DNA from: Sulfurovum sp.
Lineage (GTDB): Bacteria; Campylobacterota; Campylobacteria; Campylobacterales; Sulfurovaceae
Direction of reading: 5' to 3'
Assembly (NCBI GenBank): GCA_027019175.1
Contig: JALUXB010000072.1
Coordinates: 1-35,940, forward strand
DNA length: 35,940 nt
This document shows, one piece after another, positions 15,618 through 24,226 of the stretch. The notes below the pieces were generated by a model that ran no database searches, was not told the DNA's origin, and saw only the letters and a program-made list of their open reading frames with translations. A program made the position numbers and the translations under genes. Each line of letters starts with the position of its first letter. Position 1 is the stretch's first letter.

Positions 15618-15623
15618 ATTATA
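15618..15623 (-). promoter_or_regulatory. -10 box of the polyprenyl synthase-hemA-proS-fxsA-dsb operon
   Basis: The minus strand reads TATAAT, 28 bases upstream of the GTG at 15589. It lies in the short gap after the GGDEF/EAL gene. Confidence 0.55.
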
Positions 15624-15629
15624 GCCAAA

Positions 15630-17519
15630 TTATTTTAATGAACCTTCGTAGTATTCAATCGGTTCAGGTTTTCCAAGATAATACCCCTGCGCATATTCAA
15701 AGCCAATAGCCTGGATATGCTTGTATATACGCTCTTCGGAAACAAATTCGGCAACAAGTGCACATCCGAAACTGTCGGCAAGTACTTTAATGGAATGTAA
15801 CAGTTTTTCTGTACGCTCAGGATTTTCCAGCAATTCCCGGATAAGACTGCCGTCTACCTTCAGCACATCGATATCAAGATACAGCACATGGTTATAATTG
15901 GCAAAGCCGCTGCCAAAATCATCGATAGCGATTTGAGACCCATATGTTTTCAACTGTCGGAAAATAGTCTGCACCCGTGTATAGTCTTTAATTTCATGCT
16001 CTTCCAAAATCTCAAAGCTGAGCCTGTGCGCAATACCGGCATGTTTTTTCAGTTCAGTCGTGATCATTGTCATCACTTCATCATTGTAAAGGTCATTCAG
16101 GTCAAGGTTAACAGATACATGCAGTTTCGGATATGCAAGAAGGGTTCCAAAAACCTCTTTCAGCACCTGTTTGCTCAGCTTCAGATACTGGCTTGTTCCC
16201 TTGATAATATCCATAAACTGTCCCGGTGCGATCAATACATCCGGATTTTCCGGATCGATCAGCCTGACAAGCGCCTCATAGCGGACTGTTTCTCCGGTTT
16301 TGGTATCAATCACGGGCTGATACAGGCATAACAGTTTTTCTGCCTCAAGCATGGTACGCACCTGATCGAGCGTAAAATAGCCGATCTCTTCTTTATCACC
16401 ACCAATAAAACGCAGTCCGTTCTTTCCGAGATTTTTGATTTCCAGCATCCGTTCATCGAGCATTCGTTCGGCCTTTTGCAGTGAGTACATTCCGTTGGGT
16501 GTTTCCAATACACTCATGGAAACCGTTAAGGTAAAGACTTCATCATCAAACAGATATTTTTTTCGTTTCAGGAGATGAAACAATGCTTTGGAAACTGTTT
16601 CAATCTTCCCCTCTTTTGGGATGATTACCAAAAATTCTGTACCGCCGCTTCTGACAAGCTTGGCACCTTTTGGCAGTTTTCCTTTAATGGCAGAAACAAA
16701 CGATTTCAGTACACTGTCACCGGCATCGTATCCGAAACGTGCATTGACCGATTTGAACTCATCGATATCGATCATAATAAGATCATACCTGTCAAGTCTA
16801 TTGGAGTCAAAAAAGGTGTTGAGATAATATTTGGAATACGCACCGGTCAGCGGGTCATGATAAAGCTGTTTTTGAAGACGGTTGTAACTGAGCATCAGGT
16901 AGCCCATGAACAGAATACTTAAAAGCAAAAAGCCCTGCATCAGTTTGGCAATGCGTATAAGCGGTGCATTGAAACTGCTTAGGCTCTGACTGTAGGCTTT
17001 GGAGAGATCGATCACCATCAGCATCTCTGTTTTGCCTTGACTGCGTATCGGATAGAGCAGAGAGAGCCATATCTCTTCCATACTTTTCTTTTCTCTGATA
17101 ATTTTCGGTTTTCCTGTACGATACACCTCATCAAAAGCGGGATTGTTGGGGAAAAACAGCGTATTATAGGCTACAGGATCTTCCAAAGAGGCATCAAGCA
17201 CAAAACGGTAGTGTCCCTGTCTGTCTTTCGTCAACAGAAATATATATTGGAATTCTTTGGTAAGAAACGCATGCAGTACCCGGTTCAACTCTTTTCTTTT
17301 TTCCGGATCTGTCCGTAACACATCCAGTAAATCTTTTCCCTTCACCTCCGCTTTCATATAGCGTTCTATCTTTCCGGCAAATTCACGCGCTTTCTCTACT
17401 TCAAGTGCTTTAAGTTTTTGGGTATTTTCAGAAATGGTGTGCTGGAGGTAAAAGACAAACAGCAGCATCGCCCCGATAATCACAAGAATATAAATGCTGG
17501 TACGGTTGCCCTGTCTCAT
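15630..17519 (-). CDS. Inner-membrane sensor with degenerate GGDEF and intact EAL domain (c-di-GMP phosphodiesterase)
   Basis: A 629-residue protein. Helix 1 covers about 8-25. A periplasmic domain of about 165 residues resembles a single Cache/PAS sensor (YIFLLTKDRQGHYRFVLD). Helix 2 covers about 193-212. The GGDEF domain (about 218-375) has GGTEF at 292-296 in place of GGDEF and no upstream RxxD inhibition site, so cyclase activity is unlikely. The EAL domain (about 385-625) keeps E415 of YEAL, N471, E503, D533-D534 of DDFGSGF, K554, E591 and Q611, so c-di-GMP hydrolysis is expected. The ATG overlaps the stop of the periplasmic protein gene as ATGA. It is the last gene of a coupled operon and may be controlled by that periplasmic partner. 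Confidence 0.92.
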   Translation of the reverse strand: MRQGNRTSIYILVIIGAMLLFVFYLQHTISENTQKLKALEVEKAREFAGKIERYMKAEVKGKDLLDVLRTDPEKRKELNRVLHAFLTKEFQYIFLLTKDRQGHYRFVLDASLEDPVAYNTLFFPNNPAFDEVYRTGKPKIIREKKSMEEIWLSLLYPIRSQGKTEMLMVIDLSKAYSQSLSSFNAPLIRIAKLMQGFLLLSILFMGYLMLSYNRLQKQLYHDPLTGAYSKYYLNTFFDSNRLDRYDLIMIDIDEFKSVNARFGYDAGDSVLKSFVSAIKGKLPKGAKLVRSGGTEFLVIIPKEGKIETVSKALFHLLKRKKYLFDDEVFTLTVSMSVLETPNGMYSLQKAERMLDERMLEIKNLGKNGLRFIGGDKEEIGYFTLDQVRTMLEAEKLLCLYQPVIDTKTGETVRYEALVRLIDPENPDVLIAPGQFMDIIKGTSQYLKLSKQVLKEVFGTLLAYPKLHVSVNLDLNDLYNDEVMTMITTELKKHAGIAHRLSFEILEEHEIKDYTRVQTIFRQLKTYGSQIAIDDFGSGFANYNHVLYLDIDVLKVDGSLIRELLENPERTEKLLHSIKVLADSFGCALVAEFVSEERIYKHIQAIGFEYAQGYYLGKPEPIEYYEGSLK

Positions 17520-17971
17520 AATGATGGTACCGCATAGTTTGAAAATTCATCCGGAAGCCGGATATGATGCGCTTTCAGCCTCGGTAAGAGAAAAAGAAGC
17601 TGCGGGCGTCCTTTTCGCCAGTACAGTGCACCTACAACATCCTTGTTCGCCTCAAGCAGGCTGTATTTTGTCGCAAAAAGAATTGCTGAAGTGTGAGGAT
17701 GGGTCTGCTTCCAGCTTTGGAATTGCCTTAATATGGATGGATCTGTTACCAACACAAAATCTGCTTCTCCAATATCTCTGGCAAATGCAATATTGTCTGC
17801 TTTGGAAAAGATCTCGCGGTAGTCCGGATCATCCACATAGACATGTACTGTCTGCTTGTTAGGTACAAGTATTGAAAAAAGTTTATTATACACTTTCAGG
17901 GTACTCTTGATGTCCATAGCATACAGGAGTCCGTATGCACTAAGAAACAGGAAGAGTATCAACCGTTTCAA
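17516..17971 (-). CDS. Small periplasmic YfiR-like (DUF4154-like) protein
   Basis: A 151-residue secreted protein with a signal peptide at about 1-18. The mature part alternates strands and helices: an early segment YREIFSKADN, a strand DFVLVTD (71-77), a strand SAILFAT (95-101), then DVVGALYWRKGRPQLLFLLP (111-130) and a last helix near LPDEFSNYAV. The order 'GxIG-xxxx-DGRxxFxINLxxA-xxxx-LLxLA' seen at the end of YfiR proteins is matched in pattern here, which suggests a YfiR-like periplasmic regulator. Identity is low and this is not certain; a substrate-binding-like fold is the alternative. The YfiR disulfide cysteines are absent. It starts at a TTG that overlaps the receptor stop (TTGA), with GGAG eight bases upstream. 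Confidence 0.7.
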   Translation of the reverse strand: MKRLILFLFLSAYGLLYAMDIKSTLKVYNKLFSILVPNKQTVHVYVDDPDYREIFSKADNIAFARDIGEADFVLVTDPSILRQFQSWKQTHPHTSAILFATKYSLLEANKDVVGALYWRKGRPQLLFLLPRLKAHHIRLPDEFSNYAVPSL

Positions 17972-19878
17972 AACAGATACTCCAGTTCAATGCTGACCCG
18001 TCTGTCTATGGGAGAAATCTTCAGTGGAGGCATCAGCGTTCCTGTGGCAGGGTCAATCCTGTACAGGTCGGTTTTTTTTGCCTTGTCAAGCAGGTTTTCC
18101 CCTTTAAGTGTCAGGGTAAGATTTTCATGGATGTTCCAGCTAACAGAACTGGTCCAATCAAAGTAGTTTTTGTCATCAATGCTATTTTGATGCCACACAA
18201 CACCATTATAGAAATCAAATTGCCCATAGGTATTTGAAAACGTAAGATATCCGCTGTAATCCTCCAGCCGATCCAAGGTAAAAATATCTTTGTAGTTGGC
18301 ATAGTAGAGTTGCAGATCCATCCTGTTTTCAAGGTCGAATCTGTAGTTGTACTGAAAAACAGTTGTCAGATATCTGGTATTGCCGTCACCGCCGTTCTGT
18401 AAAAGTCCATCTTTGTCCTGCAACAGAAAGAGCATCACATTCGCGCTGTAGTGTTCCCCATCAAACCCAAGCTCCTGCGTCACTCCCCATGTTTTCTGTA
18501 GCGTATGCGGATCTTTGTGCAGGTTGAAAGTTGAAAGGTTCAAAGTTGTAGAAAAAGGATCCAATGCAAACATAGAACGGTAAAGGTAAGCTTTGTAACG
18601 CCACTTTTCACCACTGTAAATGTAGCCCAGGCGTATTTGTAAAAGATCATCATCGTTCGCTCTCGGGCTGTTGCGGCAGATACGGCTGTATTCTACACCG
18701 ACATTCAAAAGTTTGTTTTTTGAAATGTGGTACTGATCCTGGAAAAATACGGACCATATATCCTCACGATCAAATATCAAAGGTACGTTACCTACACGTT
18801 TTTCCTTGAAATAGTCAAGCTTTTTGATTCGTCCTTTGATACCGGTTGCGATCCTGTGATTCCCCCATTGGCGGGTATAGGTCAATTCACCGCTATAGGT
18901 ACTGTTTTTGCTTTTGCCGTAAAAATCATTTCCAAGCAACACCCCTGAATAGAGTAACGGGTTGTCGTCTGACATCCGTATATCCGTATTCAACATATCA
19001 TAGGCAAACTGCAGCTGCCAGTATGATGCAAACTTGTAGCGGTAATCCAGATGAATATTCTGATAATCAATTTCTGATACTTCAGGCGTTGCATCCATAC
19101 TGAGGCCGGCAAGTGCATCTGTGTTTTTTTGCATCAGCTGAATGTGAAATGTCTGCGTGTCGGTTTTGGCATATCCCATGAGTTGAAGACGCTCAAAGTC
19201 ACGTTTGAGCGGATGCTCCGTACCATTGTCAATACGTTCACGCTTCTCCTGCGTTCTGGAAACATTCAGCATGTAGGATACACCGTTTTCTTTGCCGCCG
19301 TAATTGACATCCTGTACATTGTATCCCCGGCTTCCTGCAAGTACATCAAGTGAAGTACCGCTGTCCTGTTCGGGTTCTTTCGAGTAGATAAATATGGTCA
19401 TATATGCCGGTTCGACCGAAGTTTCAAGAGAGGGTGTCATATAGTAGAACTCTATATGGTCTGCAAAATTGATGTCCATGTCACCATACAGTACCACTCC
19501 GCTGCCAAGCCATCCCTGTGTGATCTCGACGCCATCAATAAACAGACGGATAAAATTACTTCTGTAAGGTTCGAATAAACTTGAGGTCAGAGGATCAGGT
19601 AACCCATAACGGTTTTCATGGTAATAAATGAACGGTGTCATTTTCAATACATCTTTCAATGTTTTGGCATGCATCCGCTCCAGTCTGTCCCGCGTAAAAA
19701 GAATAAGATGACCTTTGTTTTCGTCAATAGTTCTCTGACTCAGGTCATTTTTGTCTTTATACTCCTTCAGCAACGTATCCATAGCTTCACCGTGAAGCAT
19801 TTGCATAGACAAAAATCCTATGGCCAGCATACATAGAAAAAAATGTTTACGCTGCTGCTTTTGCGGTCTGTCGATCAT
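17968..19878 (-). CDS. TonB-dependent-receptor-like outer-membrane protein
   Basis: A 636-residue exported protein. Signal peptide covers about 10-31. A plug-like domain spans about 50-170 (DRLERMHAKTLKDVLKMTP, then FIRLFIDGVEITQG). From about 175 to the end there are many amphipathic strands with aromatic girdles, ending in SIELEYLF, whose last Phe is the outer-membrane barrel mark. The plug-barrel order and length fit the TonB-receptor family, but I see no clear TonB box between the signal peptide and the plug. It may carry a signal rather than import a nutrient. The ATG has AAAGGG six bases upstream. Two downstream genes start inside or at their neighbour's stop codon, so all three products should be made together. 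Confidence 0.85.
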   Translation of the reverse strand: MIDRPQKQQRKHFFLCMLAIGFLSMQMLHGEAMDTLLKEYKDKNDLSQRTIDENKGHLILFTRDRLERMHAKTLKDVLKMTPFIYYHENRYGLPDPLTSSLFEPYRSNFIRLFIDGVEITQGWLGSGVVLYGDMDINFADHIEFYYMTPSLETSVEPAYMTIFIYSKEPEQDSGTSLDVLAGSRGYNVQDVNYGGKENGVSYMLNVSRTQEKRERIDNGTEHPLKRDFERLQLMGYAKTDTQTFHIQLMQKNTDALAGLSMDATPEVSEIDYQNIHLDYRYKFASYWQLQFAYDMLNTDIRMSDDNPLLYSGVLLGNDFYGKSKNSTYSGELTYTRQWGNHRIATGIKGRIKKLDYFKEKRVGNVPLIFDREDIWSVFFQDQYHISKNKLLNVGVEYSRICRNSPRANDDDLLQIRLGYIYSGEKWRYKAYLYRSMFALDPFSTTLNLSTFNLHKDPHTLQKTWGVTQELGFDGEHYSANVMLFLLQDKDGLLQNGGDGNTRYLTTVFQYNYRFDLENRMDLQLYYANYKDIFTLDRLEDYSGYLTFSNTYGQFDFYNGVVWHQNSIDDKNYFDWTSSVSWNIHENLTLTLKGENLLDKAKKTDLYRIDPATGTLMPPLKISPIDRRVSIELEYLF

Positions 19879-20107
19879 CCTGTACCCTTTACAGACATTC
19901 TGTTGGAATATCCATCATAATACTTTTATACTATTTCAATTATAATCATGCAGTAACAGTAGTAATAATAGCAACAATATTCACAAATAATACAGTAATA
20001 GCCATAAATATCCCCTAATTTTGCACACCCAAAGTGACAAAATAACCCATCTGCCCCATGTGGATACATAGGAATATCCCTGTATACCAAACAGACAAGG
20101 AGTAATC
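19879..20107. promoter_or_regulatory. Divergent regulatory region with paired GGAATATCC copies
   Basis: A 229-base AT-rich gap between the receptor operon and the acyltransferase gene. GGAATATCC occurs at 19905-19913 and again at 20071-20079, 26 and 28 bases from the two start codons. ACAGAC also occurs on the outer side of each (19891-19896 and 20091-20096). A minus-strand TATAAT (19939-19944) fits the receptor operon; TATACC at 20082-20087 could serve the acyltransferase. A low-complexity stretch with two related ACAGTAAT..AGCC units fills 19950-20010. The symmetry suggests shared control by one regulator, which is inference. Confidence 0.5.
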
Positions 20108-20872
20108 ATGCTTGATCATGAAGCCTATGCATTCATGACCCAAACCTACAGACTGGTACTGGCAACCTCAGAGGAACATGTCGATGCGGTCAAAGCACTG
20201 CGAAAAGAAGTGCTGTTGGAAAAGTACCGAAACTTTGGAAGCATTGAAGATGAGGAACGTTTTGCCTGGGATGAGAGTGATGCACAGGCATTCATCTATC
20301 TGCTCCAACACCCAAAAAGCGGTCGGTACGTCGGTACTATCCGCGTCTTTTTTATTAACGATGCAACGCCGCTGAAAGAGATGCCCATGGAACACTACAG
20401 CCATGCGTCACGCATTGCCGAACTGAAAGCGGCACTGCCGGTATGCGAGATTTCACGCTTTGCCCTCTCTGCCAACCTTCCAAAAGAGTCAAAACACAGT
20501 GCCCAATGGGTCAGGATCCATCTCTCTTTGCTGCTAATGATCGGTACCAGGATCACTGCGCAGATCTACCCTTTTAAAATGATTTTTGCTATTATGGAAC
20601 CTTCTCTGGCACGTCTGCTACGCTGGCAGAAGGCTCACTTTGAACAGATCGGATCAGAAGTAGATTATTATGGCACAACAATACCATTTGCCATAGAACG
20701 GAATACTTTATTATCTGATACATTTGCTACACAAAAAGTAAGCTGTTATTATCTGGGTCAGTTTTCGCAACCGGGAGGAAGTCTTGACCGTTTCCTTGCC
20801 CAGTGCCCCTACATTGATGCAGAGATGCTCAATCTTGACGCCTGCGTACCCGATAGATCACCGCATACATAA
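20108..20872 (+). CDS. LuxI/FeeM-fold N-acyltransferase (exosortase-associated acyltransferase type)
   Basis: A 254-residue cytoplasmic acyltransferase of the GNAT-like autoinducer-synthase fold. Visible family residues are R32 in ALRKEVLLEKY, the pair D55 and D58 in AWDESDAQAF, R79 in VGTIRVFF, and E114 with R117 in CEISRFAL. The D-x2-D, then Arg about 20 residues later, then E-x2-R pattern is that of LuxI-type synthases. Its length (about 40 residues more than LuxI) and the SRFAL block fit better the N-acyl amino acid synthases (FeeM) and the acyltransferase seen near PEP-CTERM/exosortase genes. No exosortase is present here. Product is unknown. The ATG at 20108 has AAGGAG five bases upstream. 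Its last 44 bases overlap the end of the convergent RND pump gene. Confidence 0.8.
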   Translation: MLDHEAYAFMTQTYRLVLATSEEHVDAVKALRKEVLLEKYRNFGSIEDEERFAWDESDAQAFIYLLQHPKSGRYVGTIRVFFINDATPLKEMPMEHYSHASRIAELKAALPVCEISRFALSANLPKESKHSAQWVRIHLSLLLMIGTRITAQIYPFKMIFAIMEPSLARLLRWQKAHFEQIGSEVDYYGTTIPFAIERNTLLSDTFATQKVSCYYLGQFSQPGGSLDRFLAQCPYIDAEMLNLDACVPDRSPHT

Positions 20873-23800
20873 GCGGTACATAGAAAAGATTCAGTACTGT
20901 CGCCCAGGCAATACCGAAACCGAGAGAAACTGCCATTGGCTGTAAAATGAGTGCCTGCCCGCTGGCAAAGAACATGAGAGAAGAGAGCCCCAGTACGGTT
21001 GTTACCGACGTAAGAATGATCGGTCTCAGACGCATACCCGCTTTGTGGGATATTTCAGCGTAATTTTTACTGCCCTTGATAAAGTCAAGCATGATCAGCC
21101 CGTCATTGACCACCACTCCTGCAAGCCCGATGATGCCCATAATACCAGGAAGCGTCATATGGATGCCCATCAGTTTGGTGCCTACCAGTGCCCCGAGTAC
21201 CGACAGCGGAATGGTCGACAGAATGATCAGCGGCAGTATGGCCGAGTTGAACATCCATACCAGCGTCAGGAAAATAAGAAAGACAGCGATCACAGCCGCT
21301 TCAGCCATCTCTTTTTTGATCTGACGGTTCTCTTTCTCTTCCCCTTTGATAATAACTTTGACACCGGCGTTTTCAAGTGTGTCAAGCATCGGACGGATCT
21401 GGTTCATCACTTCCGAAGGGGTAATACGATGCTTGTCGACACGGGCAAAGAGTGAACGTACCTTTTGTCCATCTTCTTTAAATATCTTGACAAAACGCTT
21501 TTGGTAGTAAAAGTCACAAATGTCTTTGAGCCTCACCATCTGCTGCCCATCAGGTGTCGTTAGCCGGAAATCTCCAAGCGCGCCCTGCTTTTTCTTGTAG
21601 GCATCTTCGATACGGATACGTATCAGCCCTTTGGCATTGAACATCTTGCCATACTCCGCTTTCAAAAAGGCACCGCGGAGAACATTGACCACATAGCTCT
21701 CACTAAAGCCGAGATGCTGCCCGTATTCGTTCACACGCAGCTTCAACTCCCGTTCTCCCTCGTTGGCATTGTCAGAGATGTCTTCCACTCCTTTTATTTT
21801 GGAAAGGGCTTTTTCGACACTGTGCAGGGCTGAGAGCATCTTTTTTTCATTATCTGCACTGAAACCTATCTCGATATCATGACTGACAATACCTGCCTGC
21901 TGCACATAAATGTTAAACTCTTCATAGAGCAGTTTTTCATTGATTTTGATCTTCCGGAACTTGTCCACTACCTCTTTTTGTATCTCTTTGACGATCTCCT
22001 GGGCTTTACGGCGGCGTATCATGTCACTGTCATCATATTCAAGTGAAAAGATGGGATTGATGTAGCGGTCAAAGAAGTTTTCAGGTGCTTTTTCATGCAG
22101 GTTGATGAAGATTTGAAAGAGGTTGTCCCCCACTTCGAAACTCGCATCTGGATTGAACTTGAACCCAATGACTGATGTGACAGAATCAACATCCTCTTTC
22201 TTCAGGCGTTTAAGCAACGCTTTTTCAATCTGTGTGACATACGTCTCTGTCTCACGCAGGTCATGGTTGATATCCACTTTGCCGTTCAAATAGATCTGCT
22301 GTGCATCAAACTCCGGGAAAAGTTGAAATTTCGTGACCTTCATCATGCCTATCGTTGCCATCACAATAAAGAGTACAAGGAGTATCAGCGATCGCCACTT
22401 GTGTATCAGCAGTTTTTCAAGAAAACGGCTATAAGCAGCAACAAAACGCTTCCAGCCGCCCTCATGGTTTTGCATGGTTTTCACATTGCCGATACTGAAA
22501 AACTCTTTTGCGTGTAACGGAAGGAAATAAAATGCCTCAAAGAGAGAAGAGAGCAGCAAAATAGAGATCATCACCGGCAACACCTGCATGAACATCCCCA
22601 TCTTCCCGCTCATGATCAGCAACGGCAAAAATGCGAATACAGTTGTAAGTGTCGCCGTCAAGACAGCGGGGAACATCTCTACCGCTCCGTCAATAGCCGC
22701 CTCTTTGGGAGACTTGCCCATTTCCAGATGCCGGTAAATGTTCTCAGCTACAACAATGGCTTCATCAACCAGCATCCCAAGGGCAATAAGCGCACCCAGC
22801 ATCGTAAGCATATTAAGGCTGTAACCGATGGCATCTGCTGCAATGAGCGTAATAAAAAAGGAGGTTGGAATACCAATGGCAACGACCCATGCAATGCGTG
22901 CATTGACCGAAAGGAAGAGTGCGGAAAAAACAAGAATAAGTCCAAAAAGAATGTTCGAAGAAACAAGATTCAGACGGTTTTTGACCCATACAGAAGTGTC
23001 GGTATAGGCTTCAAATGTAATATCTTTATATTTTTTCGAATAGGCTTTGAGTACCTGCCGCACCTGCTTGCTCAAAGCAATGGCATTGCCTTCTTTGGTT
23101 TTATTGATATTCAAAGAAATATTGGGTTTGCCGTTAAAGTGTGAAATCTGCTTAGGATCGCCAAGACCGATGCGTACCGTGGCGATATCTTTGAGTCGGA
23201 CATGTTTGCCGTTGATGCCCAGCAAAATATCATCAATGGCCTTGGCTGACTTCTCTCCGTTTATCGTAGAGATGTAAAGGTGATCGCCGGCGGCATCAAT
23301 GGTACCGGCGGGGAAAATGGAAGCGATCTGACTGATTGCTTGATAGACTGCTGTTTTGGAGAGGCCGTAGGCATCGAGTTTCTTTTGGTCGAGGGTAACG
23401 AGTACCTCTTCATCCGCATCACCGCGTATGACAATACCACTGAGATCTTTGATGAGCGCAAGCTCGCTTTTGAGCTTGTCCGCGACATCGAGCAGCCTCT
23501 CTTTGGGTACATCACCGGAGATGGCCACCAGCAGCAGCGGATAGTCATGCACCACCACTTTGGCAACAGGTTCATCCATATCTGAAGGCAGGTCGCGTCT
23601 GGTATTGGCAATAATATCCTTGACATCGGAGAGTACCAGCTGTTTGTCATTGCCGGGTTTGATATCTGCCTCTATCGTAAACATACCGTTTTGAATGGTG
23701 GTATAGATCGTATCGATCTCGGAGAGACTTTTGAGTTCGTCCTCTATCTGTTCGACCACCATCTTGTCAAGCACATCTGCACTCGCCCCTACATACCCGC

Positions 23801-23951
23801 CGGTAATAGATATTTCATCCAGTGTCGAAGCAGGAAAGATCTCTTTGGCAATATTCTGATACGCAAACACTGCCATGATCAGCATAAATACCATGAGAAT
23901 ATGGTTGAGTATCGGACGTTCGACTGCGAACTTTACAAATCCCCGTATCAT
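20829..23951 (-). CDS. RND efflux permease, AcrB-like, without local partners
   Basis: A 1040-residue inner-membrane pump with the full two-fold layout: helix 1 at about 12-32 (NHILMVFMLIMAVFAY), porter and docking domains, a second helix set, then the repeat of this pattern with the late helices LGLSSLMFFASGQAL and LGFGIAWATVLNLFYVPLMY. The TM4 relay motif reads GMLVDEAIVVAENIYR, with D-E in place of the usual D-D. No membrane-fusion or TolC-type gene adjoins it. It starts one base after the ftsL-like stop, so it is translated with rsmH and ftsL. Its C-terminus overlaps the acyltransferase gene on the opposite strand by 44 bases. Substrate is unknown; lipid, drug or a signal molecule are possible. 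Confidence 0.92.
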   Translation of the reverse strand: MIRGFVKFAVERPILNHILMVFMLIMAVFAYQNIAKEIFPASTLDEISITGGYVGASADVLDKMVVEQIEDELKSLSEIDTIYTTIQNGMFTIEADIKPGNDKQLVLSDVKDIIANTRRDLPSDMDEPVAKVVVHDYPLLLVAISGDVPKERLLDVADKLKSELALIKDLSGIVIRGDADEEVLVTLDQKKLDAYGLSKTAVYQAISQIASIFPAGTIDAAGDHLYISTINGEKSAKAIDDILLGINGKHVRLKDIATVRIGLGDPKQISHFNGKPNISLNINKTKEGNAIALSKQVRQVLKAYSKKYKDITFEAYTDTSVWVKNRLNLVSSNILFGLILVFSALFLSVNARIAWVVAIGIPTSFFITLIAADAIGYSLNMLTMLGALIALGMLVDEAIVVAENIYRHLEMGKSPKEAAIDGAVEMFPAVLTATLTTVFAFLPLLIMSGKMGMFMQVLPVMISILLLSSLFEAFYFLPLHAKEFFSIGNVKTMQNHEGGWKRFVAAYSRFLEKLLIHKWRSLILLVLFIVMATIGMMKVTKFQLFPEFDAQQIYLNGKVDINHDLRETETYVTQIEKALLKRLKKEDVDSVTSVIGFKFNPDASFEVGDNLFQIFINLHEKAPENFFDRYINPIFSLEYDDSDMIRRRKAQEIVKEIQKEVVDKFRKIKINEKLLYEEFNIYVQQAGIVSHDIEIGFSADNEKKMLSALHSVEKALSKIKGVEDISDNANEGERELKLRVNEYGQHLGFSESYVVNVLRGAFLKAEYGKMFNAKGLIRIRIEDAYKKKQGALGDFRLTTPDGQQMVRLKDICDFYYQKRFVKIFKEDGQKVRSLFARVDKHRITPSEVMNQIRPMLDTLENAGVKVIIKGEEKENRQIKKEMAEAAVIAVFLIFLTLVWMFNSAILPLIILSTIPLSVLGALVGTKLMGIHMTLPGIMGIIGLAGVVVNDGLIMLDFIKGSKNYAEISHKAGMRLRPIILTSVTTVLGLSSLMFFASGQALILQPMAVSLGFGIAWATVLNLFYVPLMYAVIYRVRRRQD

Positions 23952-23952
23952 G

Positions 23953-24225
23953 CTATTTTTCTTCTATGACAAAAATGGTGTCGGTAACACGGTTTTTGAA
24001 CTTGAGCGCTTCGACATGCTGTTTGAGAATCTTGTTCTCGGCCTTGAGTGCTTCCACCTGACGGTAGAGCTTGTTGACCTTCTTGCTCTCATAATAGATC
24101 TGATTGCTCAGATATATCTTGATCAGTGCCAGTATCAAAACGATGGCCATCCCCATCACAATGACACTGAGCATTCCCATTGTAATGCCGTTGGGTGCTT
24201 TGGGCTTCTTTTTGGAAGATGCCAT
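23953..24225 (-). CDS. ftsL: FtsL-like cell-division protein
   Basis: A 90-residue bitopic membrane protein: a short basic cytoplasmic part (MASSKKKPKAPN), one hydrophobic helix (about 15-38), then a coiled-coil leucine-zipper-like region (KKVNKLYRQVEALKAENKIL). This shape and the position directly after rsmH fit FtsL, which joins FtsB and FtsQ in the divisome. FtsL sequences diverge strongly, so the symbol rests mainly on context and shape. I choose the ATG at 24225, one base after the rsmH stop (TGAGATG); an upstream TTG at 24243 would add six residues. The stop is one base before the RND start. Confidence 0.78.
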   Translation of the reverse strand: MASSKKKPKAPNGITMGMLSVIVMGMAIVLILALIKIYLSNQIYYESKKVNKLYRQVEALKAENKILKQHVEALKFKNRVTDTIFVIEEK

Positions 24226-24226
24226 C

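Noticed and set aside
17968..19878. A siderophore receptor assignment
   Set aside because: No Fur-type box, no siderophore genes and no clear TonB box were seen, so the ligand was left open.
20108..20872. A true acyl-homoserine-lactone synthase (LuxI)
   Set aside because: The protein is longer than LuxI and has the SRFAL block of FeeM/exosortase-associated acyltransferases, and there is no LuxR-type gene nearby; kept only as a LuxI-fold acyltransferase.
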